Notes under the pieces: generated by a model
Databases searched by the model: none
Told to the model about the DNA's origin: nothing
Seen by the model: only the letters and a program-made list of their open reading frames with translations
Part shown: positions 25,045-33,009 of the stretch, in pieces
How the letters are laid out: every line of letters begins with the position of its first letter
Position numbering within the stretch: the stretch's first letter is position 1
Source: Stenotrophomonas sp. Iso1
Lineage (GTDB): Bacteria; Pseudomonadota; Gammaproteobacteria; Xanthomonadales; Xanthomonadaceae
Direction: 5' to 3'
DNA: 64,000 nt
NCBI RefSeq assembly: GCF_027497995.1
Contig: NZ_JAODBT010000006.1
Coordinates: 1-64,000 of the forward strand
Position numbers and translations under genes: made by a program

Positions 25045-28000
25045 GATGCGATCTCCTCTGGACGACCACCCGAGCCGGACTTTCGCTTCTCGAAACGAGA
25101 AGAGATGCGACGGATCAACACATAGAACACCGGCGTCAGGAACAGACCGAACACGGTGACTCCCAACATGCCCGCAAAGACGGCGATGCCCATCGCGTGA
25201 CGCATTTCCGCGCCAGCGCCGGTGGCCAATACCAGCGGCACGACACCGGCAATGAAGGCAAGCGAGGTCATCACGATGGGGCGAAGCCGTAGTCGACAGG
25301 CTTCCACCACCGCATCGACGGCGCTCATTCCGTCCGCTTCCAGTGTCCGGGCAAACTCGACGATCAAGATCGCGTTCTTGGCTGCCAGCCCGACCAGGAC
25401 AATCAGGCCAATCTGCACGAACACATTGTTGTCGCCCCCCATCAGCCAGACACCACCAATCGCGCTGAGCAGACACATGGGCACGATCAGCAGCACCGAC
25501 AGTGGCAGCAGCCAGCTGTTGTACTGCGCAGCGAGGATCAAATAAGCGAGCAGCACACACAGCGGGAAGATGTACAGCGCCGCATCGCCGGCCAGCTTCT
25601 GCTGGTAGGTCAGCTCGGTCCATTCGAAGCTCACGCCTTCAGGCAGCACTTCCTTTGCCAGGCGTTCCATCACCGCCACCACCTGCCCCGAACTGACGCC
25701 CGGCGGTGCCCCACCGGAGATATCGGCGGATGGATAGCCGTTGTAATGAATCACACGGTCCGGCCCCGAGCTTGGCGTCACCGTCACGAATGACGACAGC
25801 GGCAGCATCTGTCCAGCGTTGTTGCGTACCTGCAGCTGACCAATCGCCTCGGCCTGCATGCGATGCGCTGCGTCGCCCTGTGCGGTGACCTTGTAGGTGC
25901 GACCGAAGCGGTTGAAGTCATTGATGTACAGCGAACCAAGGTAGACCTGCAGTGACTCGAACACATCCGCCAACGGCACGCCCTGACTCTTGGCCTTGGT
26001 ACGGTCGATCACGACATCAAGCTGCGGCGCGTTGACGTCCAGGCTGGTCATCAGCCCTGCGACCTGGCCGGATTCGGTCGCCTTCATCATCAGAATCTGG
26101 GTCTGCTGGACCAACGCATCCAGCCCTACCCCGCCACGATCCTCTATCTGCATCTTGAATCCCCCTGTTGCACCCAGGCCCGGCACGGGCGGCGGCGGAA
26201 AGACACCAAGGAAACCATCCTGGATGCCGGCGAACTTCGCCTGCAGCCGTCCTGCGATTGCCGTCGCCGCAAGATCGGGCGATGCACGATCCTTGAACGG
26301 ATCAAGCATGACGAACATCACAGCCGCGTTGGGCACGTTGACGAAGCCATTGATCGAAAGTCCCGGGAACGCGACCACGCTTTCGACACCCGGCTCGGCA
26401 AGCGCGATCTTCGACATCTGCTTGACGACCTCGTCGGTGCGGTCCAGCGACGCGGAGTTGGGCAGCTGTGCGATGCCGACCAGGTAGTACTTGTCCTGCA
26501 TGGGCACAAACCCGGGCGGCACGACCTTGAAGCCGAACAGGGTCAACGCCAGCAGTCCGCCGTAGACAAACAAGGCCACACCACTGACGCGCACGAGCTT
26601 GCGCACGCCGTTGCCATAGGCCTCGGGCGCACGCTCGAACGGACGACTGACCCACTGCAGCGCACGCTCGGCACGGCCACGCAGGCTGCGCGGATCACGC
26701 GGGCTTGCGATCTTGCGCGGCTTCAACAACATCGCGGCCAGTGCCGGGCTGAGGGTGAGCGAGTTGACCGCCGACAGAATCGTCGAGATCGCAATCGTGA
26801 GTGCGAACTGACGATAGAACTCGCCCTGCAGGCCAGTCAGGAACGCCGTCGGGATGAACACCGCAGCAAGCACCGACGTGATGGCGATGATGGGGCCGGT
26901 CACCTCCCGCATCGCACGCCTTGCCGCTTCTATCGGCTCCTGGCCGTCCTCGATATGCCGCTCGACGTTTTCAACCACCACGATCGCATCGTCCACGACG
27001 ATACCGATGGAAAGCACCAGGCCGAACAATGACAACGTGTTGAGTGAGAACCCCATCAAGTGCATGACCGCAAACGTGCCGATCAATGACACCGGCACCG
27101 CCAGCAGCGGAATCAGGGACGCGCGCCAGTTGCGCAGGAACAACACCACGACGATGACGACCAGGAAGATCGCTTCCAACAACGTGGTAGCCACCGACTC
27201 AAGCGAGGCCCGCACGAAGACCGTCGGGTCATATGCAATGCGCGAGCTCAGCCCTTCCGGGAAGCCTTTCTCAAGCCGCTGCATGGTCTCGCGCACGGCG
27301 GCGGAGACATCGAGTGCATTGGCGCCCGGGCTTTGAATGATCTGCAGCGCCACCGCTGGCTCGCCATCAAGCAGGCTGCGCAGTGCATACGCATCGGCGC
27401 CCATCTCAATCCGTGCCACGTCGCGCAGTCGCGTGACTTGTCCATTGTCGCCGGTGCGGATGATGATGTCGCCGAACTGTTCTTCGTCGGTCAACCGTCC
27501 CAGTGTGTTCACCGTCACCTGGAAGGCGGCGGTTGAATCGGGTGCCTGTCCCACCGAGCCGGCGGCAACCTGCACGTTCTGCTCGCGCACGGCGGCAATG
27601 ACGTCGCCGGCGGTCAGACCACGCGCCGCAATGAGGCTGGGGTCCAGCCACAGTCGCATGCTGTACTCGCCCGCGCCCCAGACCAGCACGTCGCTGATGC
27701 CGGGAATGCGCGACAGTTCATCGCGGACCTGCAGGTACGCGTAGTTGGAGATGTAGAGCGGGTCGTAGCGTTTGTCCGGCGACAGCAGGTGGACCACCAT
27801 CAGGATGTCCGGCGAAGTCTTCTGGGTGACGACGCCCTGGCGCTGCACTTCCGCCGGCAGACGCGGCAACGCACGCGACACCCGGTTCTGCACCTGCACC
27901 TGCGCCATGTCCGGATTGGTGCCGTCGGCAAAGGTGACGGTGAGGATCATCCGGCCGTCGGTCGCCGATTGCGACGACATGTACATCATGCCCTCGACAC

Positions 28001-28217
28001 CGGTGATGGCCTGTTCCAGAGGCGCGGCCACCGTCTCGGCGATGACCTTGGGATTGGCACCGGGATACGACGCCGTGACCTGCACGGTCGGCGGCGTGAC
28101 CGCGGGATATTCGCTCAGCGGAAGCTGGAAGAACGCGACGATGCCGGCGATCACCATCAGCACCGAAAGCACGATGGCGAAGATCGGTCGATCAATGAAG
28201 AAACGCGGGAAATTCAC
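25041..28217 (-). CDS. RND efflux permease, HAE1 family (MexF-like)
   Basis: 1058 residues, a full-length hydrophobe/amphiphile efflux pump with 12 expected transmembrane helices and two large periplasmic loops. It starts MNFPRFFIDRPIFAIVLSVL. The TM4 proton-relay aspartates are visible in SIGIVVDDAIVVVENVERH. The N-terminal porter region contains LPLSEYPAVTPPTVQV and the TM10-12 region VGLAAKNAILIVEFAR. The sequence style is closest to MexF-type pumps. It sits in an adaptor-permease-channel operon with 4-bp overlaps on both sides. Substrates cannot be read from sequence; the CueR-like regulator nearby raises metal- or thiol-stress linkage. Confidence 0.9.
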   Translation of the reverse strand: MNFPRFFIDRPIFAIVLSVLMVIAGIVAFFQLPLSEYPAVTPPTVQVTASYPGANPKVIAETVAAPLEQAITGVEGMMYMSSQSATDGRMILTVTFADGTNPDMAQVQVQNRVSRALPRLPAEVQRQGVVTQKTSPDILMVVHLLSPDKRYDPLYISNYAYLQVRDELSRIPGISDVLVWGAGEYSMRLWLDPSLIAARGLTAGDVIAAVREQNVQVAAGSVGQAPDSTAAFQVTVNTLGRLTDEEQFGDIIIRTGDNGQVTRLRDVARIEMGADAYALRSLLDGEPAVALQIIQSPGANALDVSAAVRETMQRLEKGFPEGLSSRIAYDPTVFVRASLESVATTLLEAIFLVVIVVVLFLRNWRASLIPLLAVPVSLIGTFAVMHLMGFSLNTLSLFGLVLSIGIVVDDAIVVVENVERHIEDGQEPIEAARRAMREVTGPIIAITSVLAAVFIPTAFLTGLQGEFYRQFALTIAISTILSAVNSLTLSPALAAMLLKPRKIASPRDPRSLRGRAERALQWVSRPFERAPEAYGNGVRKLVRVSGVALFVYGGLLALTLFGFKVVPPGFVPMQDKYYLVGIAQLPNSASLDRTDEVVKQMSKIALAEPGVESVVAFPGLSINGFVNVPNAAVMFVMLDPFKDRASPDLAATAIAGRLQAKFAGIQDGFLGVFPPPPVPGLGATGGFKMQIEDRGGVGLDALVQQTQILMMKATESGQVAGLMTSLDVNAPQLDVVIDRTKAKSQGVPLADVFESLQVYLGSLYINDFNRFGRTYKVTAQGDAAHRMQAEAIGQLQVRNNAGQMLPLSSFVTVTPSSGPDRVIHYNGYPSADISGGAPPGVSSGQVVAVMERLAKEVLPEGVSFEWTELTYQQKLAGDAALYIFPLCVLLAYLILAAQYNSWLLPLSVLLIVPMCLLSAIGGVWLMGGDNNVFVQIGLIVLVGLAAKNAILIVEFARTLEADGMSAVDAVVEACRLRLRPIVMTSLAFIAGVVPLVLATGAGAEMRHAMGIAVFAGMLGVTVFGLFLTPVFYVLIRRISSRFEKRKSGSGGRPEEIAS

Positions 28218-29380
28218 TGCGCTGCTCCCTGTTTTGCAGGCGCTTTAACCGGCGCGCCATCAATTGCGCTCGCCTGCGGCGTCACCTTCATGCCCGGGCG
28301 CACCAAGCCCTTTACGACAATGCGTTCGCCAGGCTGCAGCCCCTGCTCGATGACCCGCAGTCCATCCACCACTGGGCCCAGTTCCACAGGCCGGTATTCG
28401 GTCGTGTCGCCCTTCCCCACCACCAGCACGTAGCGGTGGCCTTGATCGGTGCTGATCGATTGATCCGAAATCAGGACGCTGCTCTTTGATGCCCCAGCCT
28501 CCAGCCTGACCTTGGCGAACAGACCCGGTGTCAGTTGACCATCCGGGTTGTCGATCACCGCGCGCACGCGCACCGTACCCGTCCCGCGATCCGCCGCGTT
28601 GGACAGGAAATCGAGCCGCCCTTCGCGGGTGTAGTCCTTGTCGGTGACCAGCGCGACCGCAACCTTGGACGAGCCCGAACTACCAGCAGAACCGTCCGAC
28701 CGTCCCGCCGCCAGCGAACGCAGATAGGTGCGCTCATCCACATCAAAGTAGACGTGAAGTGGATTGATCGAGACGATCGTGGTGAGCGGCGTTGCGCCAC
28801 TTGCGACGTAGTTGCCTTCGGTGACCAGTACCTGCCCCACCCGACCGCTGATCGGGGCGGTAACACGGGTGAAGCTCAGATCCAGCTGCGCCGCGTCCAG
28901 CGCCGCCTTGGCGGCGTCCACCTGTGCCTTGCCCGAATTCAGCGCGGCCGTGGCGGAATCGAGCCGGTTGCGGGCGACAATTTTCTGGGCGAACAACTGT
29001 TCGGTACGCGCGTGGTCTGCATGGGCGAGTGCCGACGCCGCTTCTGCTTCGCGCAAACGCGCGGCGGCGGCATTCCGTTCTGCCTGGAAGGGCCTGGGGT
29101 CGATGTGGAAGAGCTCCCTGCCCTTCTCCACGAAGCTCCCTTCCGGAACGCTGACTGCCTGAATATAGCCGGCGACCCGTGGGCGCAGTTCCACCTGTTT
29201 TACGGCGGTCAGCGAGCCGGTGAACTCGGCGAAGGGCGTTACCGGTCGCACGATGACTTCCGCTACGGGCACACTGGGCGGCTGCGCGGATCCAGCGCCG
29301 GACGCGGACTCCTTGCAACCTGTTAAAGCAAGTGCGGCGCTGATCGCCACTGTCATCAAGGTGGTGCGCGTGATTGTCAT
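28214..29380 (-). CDS. RND periplasmic adaptor (membrane-fusion) lipoprotein
   Basis: 388 residues from the ATG at 29380 behind AAAGG; the longer reading from 29587 was rejected because the signal peptide begins here (MTITRTTLMTVAISAALALT) with lipobox LTGC. Domains in order: lipoyl/barrel-sandwich start (RPRVAGYIQAVSVPEGSFVE), alpha-hairpin (about 90-150), the second lipoyl half (VTAPISGRVGQVLVTEGNYV), beta-barrel and membrane-proximal domain (LGPVVDGLRVIEQGLQPGER). It bridges the permease and the outer-membrane channel. First gene of the operon, with a MerR-type promoter 65-95 bp upstream. Confidence 0.9.
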   Translation of the reverse strand: MTITRTTLMTVAISAALALTGCKESASGAGSAQPPSVPVAEVIVRPVTPFAEFTGSLTAVKQVELRPRVAGYIQAVSVPEGSFVEKGRELFHIDPRPFQAERNAAAARLREAEAASALAHADHARTEQLFAQKIVARNRLDSATAALNSGKAQVDAAKAALDAAQLDLSFTRVTAPISGRVGQVLVTEGNYVASGATPLTTIVSINPLHVYFDVDERTYLRSLAAGRSDGSAGSSGSSKVAVALVTDKDYTREGRLDFLSNAADRGTGTVRVRAVIDNPDGQLTPGLFAKVRLEAGASKSSVLISDQSISTDQGHRYVLVVGKGDTTEYRPVELGPVVDGLRVIEQGLQPGERIVVKGLVRPGMKVTPQASAIDGAPVKAPAKQGAAQ

Positions 29381-29444
29381 CGTTGTGCCTTTCGCGACTG
29401 CGGTTGGGTATCTGGTTTGCTGAACCGAAGTGGCTCCGGCGGGA

Positions 29445-29475
29445 TTTGTCGGGCATGCCACGCTTGGAAGGTCAA
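29445..29475 (-). promoter_or_regulatory. MerR-type promoter of the RND operon (19-bp spacer)
   Basis: On the minus strand: TTGACC (29475-29470), a 19-bp spacer (TTCCAAGCGTGGCATGCCC), then GACAAA (29450-29445). Long 19-bp spacers are typical of promoters activated by MerR-family proteins, and the left half ACCTTCC equals the left half-site of CueR operators; the right half is poorly conserved. The adaptor ATG is at 29380. Confidence 0.45.
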
Positions 29476-29701
29476 GCACTTTCTTTACTGGTGGCCGTTT
29501 GCGCGGATGTGCTGACCAATCTGCGGGCGCATCGATACAGCCCGCCGCGCGATGACGGGCAAGCCGGCCGCAGAGGATCCGTTGCATATGGAAGACGCCT
29601 ACTCATGTGCCAGCGCAAGGCTTTTACCGACGACCGAGCCTGCGCAACGCCGACACCTGTGGGTACTAAGCGCTACCGTGGTCAGAGGACGGCGCTTTTT
29701 T

Positions 29702-29782
29702 TTAAGCGCCCTTGAAGCGAAACAGCTGGAGCGCGTTGAGTGTTGCCAATGCAGTGGCACCGGTGTCCGCCAGAGCCGCCAC
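29702..29782 (-). pseudogene. C-terminal remnant of a heavy-metal P-type ATPase
   Basis: The minus strand reads VAALADTGATALATLNALQL, then FRFKGA and a stop. This is the standard carboxyl end of CopA/CadA-type P1B ATPases (a ...ADTGATxLVTLNALRL...R pattern). Upstream the frame meets a stop and then the IS3 debris, so the rest of the ATPase was lost, probably through that insertion and later deletion. The position beside a copper regulator and an HMA protein suggests it was the matching copper exporter. Confidence 0.65.
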
Positions 29783-29829
29783 TCAAAGGCTTGGAGTTCC
29801 CAGGATTTCCTGGACAGAGCTGAACCCTG

Positions 29830-30540
29830 TCAGGGATAACCTCGGGAGACAGCCATGTCTAGAGGCAAGGTCACCAGCAAAACCCGGTGAGCTTACAAGT
29901 TCATCGATCCGCATCGAGATGAGTTCAGCATACAGACGGTGTGTCATCTGCTAGGTGTTGCTCGGGTTGGTTGCTACGCTTGGTGTGAACATGCGGCTTC
30001 TGATCGAGCCTAGGAAAATGCCCGGTTGCTTCGACTGATACGTGCATCGACTATCGCTAGCCACCGCATTTATGGCGCACCCAAGGTATTTCTCGACCTG
30101 CGGGAGAGCTGGGAGACATGCAGCAAGAACCGGGTTGCTCGCTTGATGCGAGAGAACGGGTCGCAGGCGTTGCACGGCTATCGCATACAGCATCCTGCGG
30201 TGCTAATGCCGCACGTCCATATGCCCAATCCACTCCGGCGTTAGTTCACCGTATCGCAGCCGAACGAGGTAAGGGCTACGGATATCACCTGCATCCGCAC
30301 TTGAGAGGGCTGGCTGTACTGAGCGTCGGCTTGGCTCTGTTCTCAGGCAGAACTGTTGGCCGGGCGGTCAGGCCGCCGATTCATCGAAAACTTGTTCCGG
30401 AGGCCGACAAGAAAGCCGTATGCAGGAGACGCCCACGTGCTGCCTTGATCCACTCGGATCAAGATTCCCAGTATCAGAGCGATGCATGGCAGCGCTTCTG
30501 CAAAGGCAAACAACTTGGGGGTGATGCTCGACATCCAATC
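29830..30540 (+). pseudogene. Decayed IS3-family element (orfB transposase remains)
   Basis: Fragments in different plus frames belong to one IS3-type orfB: YKFIDPHRDEFSIQTVCHLL, then GVARVGCYAWCEHAASDRA; SHRIYGAPKVFLDLRE, the HRxYGxPR-type motif; RVARLMRENG; then DITCI and SVGLALFSGRTVGRAV of the DDE domain. Stops and frameshifts are frequent and the 3' end is missing where the LysR gene begins. It is non-functional. It adjoins the P-type ATPase tail, which it may have truncated. Confidence 0.7.
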
Positions 30541-31438
30541 AAAACGAGGATCTATCGACCTGTGCTTCGCTCTGCAACCAACTCAGAAACGAGGCAACTG
30601 CAGGTTTCTCATCCACGCGAGGCAAGGTGACAGCATAGTAGGCAAACTCCGTCGGCCACGCATGATCGAAGGCAATCGACAGCCGCCCGCTTGCCACCTC
30701 GGCCTGTACGTATACGTCACGTACCATGGCGATCCCTTGGCCCGCCTCTGCCGCACGGATCAGCAGCACGTCATCATCGAAGGCAGGTCCTCGCTCGATG
30801 CGCGGATCGTATGCCATCCCCAATGCCTTGAACCAGAGACGCCAATCGCTTCGATCCGAATCCTGCAGCAGCGGATACTTCAGGCAGTCCTTTGGCGTGC
30901 GGATACGCGGCCCATCGGCCAATAACCGAGGGCACGCTACCGGCAGGAATACCGGCGATGCCAGATGTCGCGACACTAGCCCGGGATACTGGCCAAGCCC
31001 GTGACGAATCGCGACGTCGATGCGGTCACGACGCAGATCGACCAGCGCCGAAGATGCCTCCACACGTATCTCGATATCCGGATGCTTTTCGGTAAAGTGG
31101 CCCAGACGCGGAACCAGCCACGATGCAGCGAAGCTCGGCACAGTGCTTATCGTAAGTGTTTGTCGCCCGTTGATCGCCTCTAGTACCGCCATGCTGTCCT
31201 GAATTGTGTCGAAGGCGCGGAGCAAGGCTGGATACACCTGTGCACCGGCCGGGCTGAGCGAAACACCATGGCGATTGCGTACGAACAAGTTCACGCCTGT
31301 TCGTTCTACCAACAACTTCAACTGCTGACTGACCGCCCCCGGGGTAACCCCCATAGCCTCGGCTGCCGCCTTGAGGCTGCCGCACCGGCCCGTCTCGACG
31401 AATGCGCGCAACGCCAGCAACGGAAGGACTGCACCCAT
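30539..31438 (-). CDS. LysR-family transcriptional regulator (GcvA-like)
   Basis: 299 residues: winged helix-turn-helix at 1-62 (LRAFVETGRCGSLKAAAEAM, then TPGAVSQQLKLL) and a periplasmic-binding-protein-like effector domain (about 90-290). The RHGLGQYPGLVSRHL and WLVPRLGHF phrases are usual in the GcvA/AmpR-like branch. Its 3' end touches the decayed IS3 element, whose plus-strand remains end at the stop codon, so the last residues may be altered. It is divergent from the second RND operon with a 423-bp gap, making it that operon's likely regulator. Confidence 0.85.
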   Translation of the reverse strand: MGAVLPLLALRAFVETGRCGSLKAAAEAMGVTPGAVSQQLKLLVERTGVNLFVRNRHGVSLSPAGAQVYPALLRAFDTIQDSMAVLEAINGRQTLTISTVPSFAASWLVPRLGHFTEKHPDIEIRVEASSALVDLRRDRIDVAIRHGLGQYPGLVSRHLASPVFLPVACPRLLADGPRIRTPKDCLKYPLLQDSDRSDWRLWFKALGMAYDPRIERGPAFDDDVLLIRAAEAGQGIAMVRDVYVQAEVASGRLSIAFDHAWPTEFAYYAVTLPRVDEKPAVASFLSWLQSEAQVDRSSF

Positions 31439-31861
31439 GATGTTAGTTATCCTGAATTTTTACTTTAGAAAAAATGATGCCGGCGCAACGCGCCTGTCTT
31501 AAGCATGGGCCATGCATAAAAGTAAGGAAAGCTAAATATAGGGGATCTAGAATTCGGTTCATCAGCACGCGCGATTGGCCGCATCAGTGAACCCAATCCG
31601 ATCCCCATCGAACACCCCCTCTCATCGGATTATCGCCAGCTCTGGCGCCCTGGCCGCCTATAGCGACGGATTGGAACGCAAGACAGCCCTGCAAGGCTCA
31701 CTCCGCCAGACCTCGTTGTGTAGCATCAATTTAGACAATCTATTTTTCACTTGAAGATAAGATCGTTTTTTGCGGCAACCGGCGACGCCTAGACTGCAGC
31801 CATTCTCCAGTCTCGGGACATTAGCTGAAATGATTTTCTCAACAACTCCGCGGGCGAGGCG
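31439..31861. promoter_or_regulatory. Divergent control region, LysR gene / second RND operon
   Basis: 423 bp without a credible gene. A+T-rich patches at about 31450-31550 and 31725-31775 are probable promoter zones for the two divergent units. No LysR T-N11-A box was assigned with confidence. Confidence 0.4.
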
Positions 31862-33007
31862 ATGAGCCCCGTCGCCAATAGCCGTCCTCTGCGTCGCTCC
31901 GTCCTGATAGGCATTGCGCTGGGCGTGATCACCCTGCTTGTCGCCCTTACGCTATTCGACATGTACCGCAAACGCGGCGCAGCCGCCGCAGCGTCGGCTG
32001 CGGGCACACCAACGGCAGTGCCGGTGGTGGTCGAAGCCGCACGACGCGAAGCACTGCCCAAACAAATCGAAGCTATCGGCACGGTGGTGGCTGATCAGCA
32101 GGTGCTGGTAGCGGCCGAAGTTGCCGGCCGGATCACCGCCCTGCATTTCAGCAGCGGTCAGTCCGTCAAAGCAGGCACGCCATTGGCACAGCTCAATGAC
32201 GCCCCCATGCAGCGTGAGCTGGAGCGCCACCGCGCTGCAGCGACGCTGGCGGATGCGAGCCTGGCTCGTGCGCACCGATTGAAGGATCTGGTCCTATCGC
32301 GTGCCGAGTACGAGCAGCATCAAGCCAGCCACGCTCAGCAGCATGCACAGGTGGCGCAGATACTGGCGGAGATTGCACAACGCCGTGTGCGTGCGCCGTT
32401 CGATGGTGTGCTGGGCGTACGCCAGGTCAACCTTGGGCAATTCGTAGAAGCGGGTACACCAATCGCCACGCTGACCGACCTTCGTCATCTGCACGTGGAC
32501 TTCCGGGTGCCCGAACGATTCCTCCCGCTGCTGAGCGAGGGCCTCGCAGTGCAGCTGAGCGTTGACGGTGTTTCCGACAGCGGCGTGGTAGGCAGGATCA
32601 GTGCCATCGACCCACGCGTGAACCAGGACGACCGCATGGTCAATGTACGCTCCACTCTTACCGCACCAGGCAAGGGCAACTTGTGGCCCGGTGCTTTCGC
32701 CCGTGTACTGGTAACGCTACCGCCCGATCCCCCTGCAGTGACCGTGCCGGCGATCGCTATCAGCGCGTCACTGGCCGGCGACTCGCTCTATGTCGTACGT
32801 GAGAATGCCGGCAAGCCACAGGCACGTCTGCTGCCGGTTCAAACCGACATGCGCCATGGCGACCGCATAGCGCTGCGGAACAGTGACCTGCAGGCTGGTG
32901 AGCTGGTGGTGGTCTCCGGCCAGATCAACCTGCAGGACGGCGCATGGGTAAGCATACCTGCGAGCGCGGCCGCGCCTAGCTCCATTGCCGCACGCAAGGA
33001 GCAGTGA
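31862..33007 (+). CDS. RND periplasmic adaptor (membrane-fusion) protein
   Basis: 381 residues. One N-terminal membrane anchor (SVLIGIALGVITLLVALTLF) without a lipobox, then barrel-sandwich (IGTVVADQQVLVAAEVAGRI), a short alpha-hairpin (about 110-165), the second lipoyl half (RRVRAPFDGVLGVRQVNLGQ) and the beta-barrel. This shorter-hairpin type resembles the MexH-like adaptors that pair with HAE1 permeases. The ATG follows GGGCGAGG. The permease start is 2 bp beyond its stop, so the genes are coupled. It is divergent from a LysR gene. Confidence 0.88.
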   Translation: MSPVANSRPLRRSVLIGIALGVITLLVALTLFDMYRKRGAAAAASAAGTPTAVPVVVEAARREALPKQIEAIGTVVADQQVLVAAEVAGRITALHFSSGQSVKAGTPLAQLNDAPMQRELERHRAAATLADASLARAHRLKDLVLSRAEYEQHQASHAQQHAQVAQILAEIAQRRVRAPFDGVLGVRQVNLGQFVEAGTPIATLTDLRHLHVDFRVPERFLPLLSEGLAVQLSVDGVSDSGVVGRISAIDPRVNQDDRMVNVRSTLTAPGKGNLWPGAFARVLVTLPPDPPAVTVPAIAISASLAGDSLYVVRENAGKPQARLLPVQTDMRHGDRIALRNSDLQAGELVVVSGQINLQDGAWVSIPASAAAPSSIAARKEQ

Positions 33008-33009
33008 CG

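Noticed and set aside
25045..25623. N-terminal extension of the outer-membrane efflux gene to 25623
   Set aside because: It overlaps the RND permease in another frame; GTG 25044 has a ribosome site, a lipoprotein signal and the coupling overlap.
23539..29380. Naming the RND operon after a specific sme or mex system
   Set aside because: Sequence style suggests MexEF-OprN type, but no decisive feature distinguishes named Stenotrophomonas pumps, so no symbol was given.
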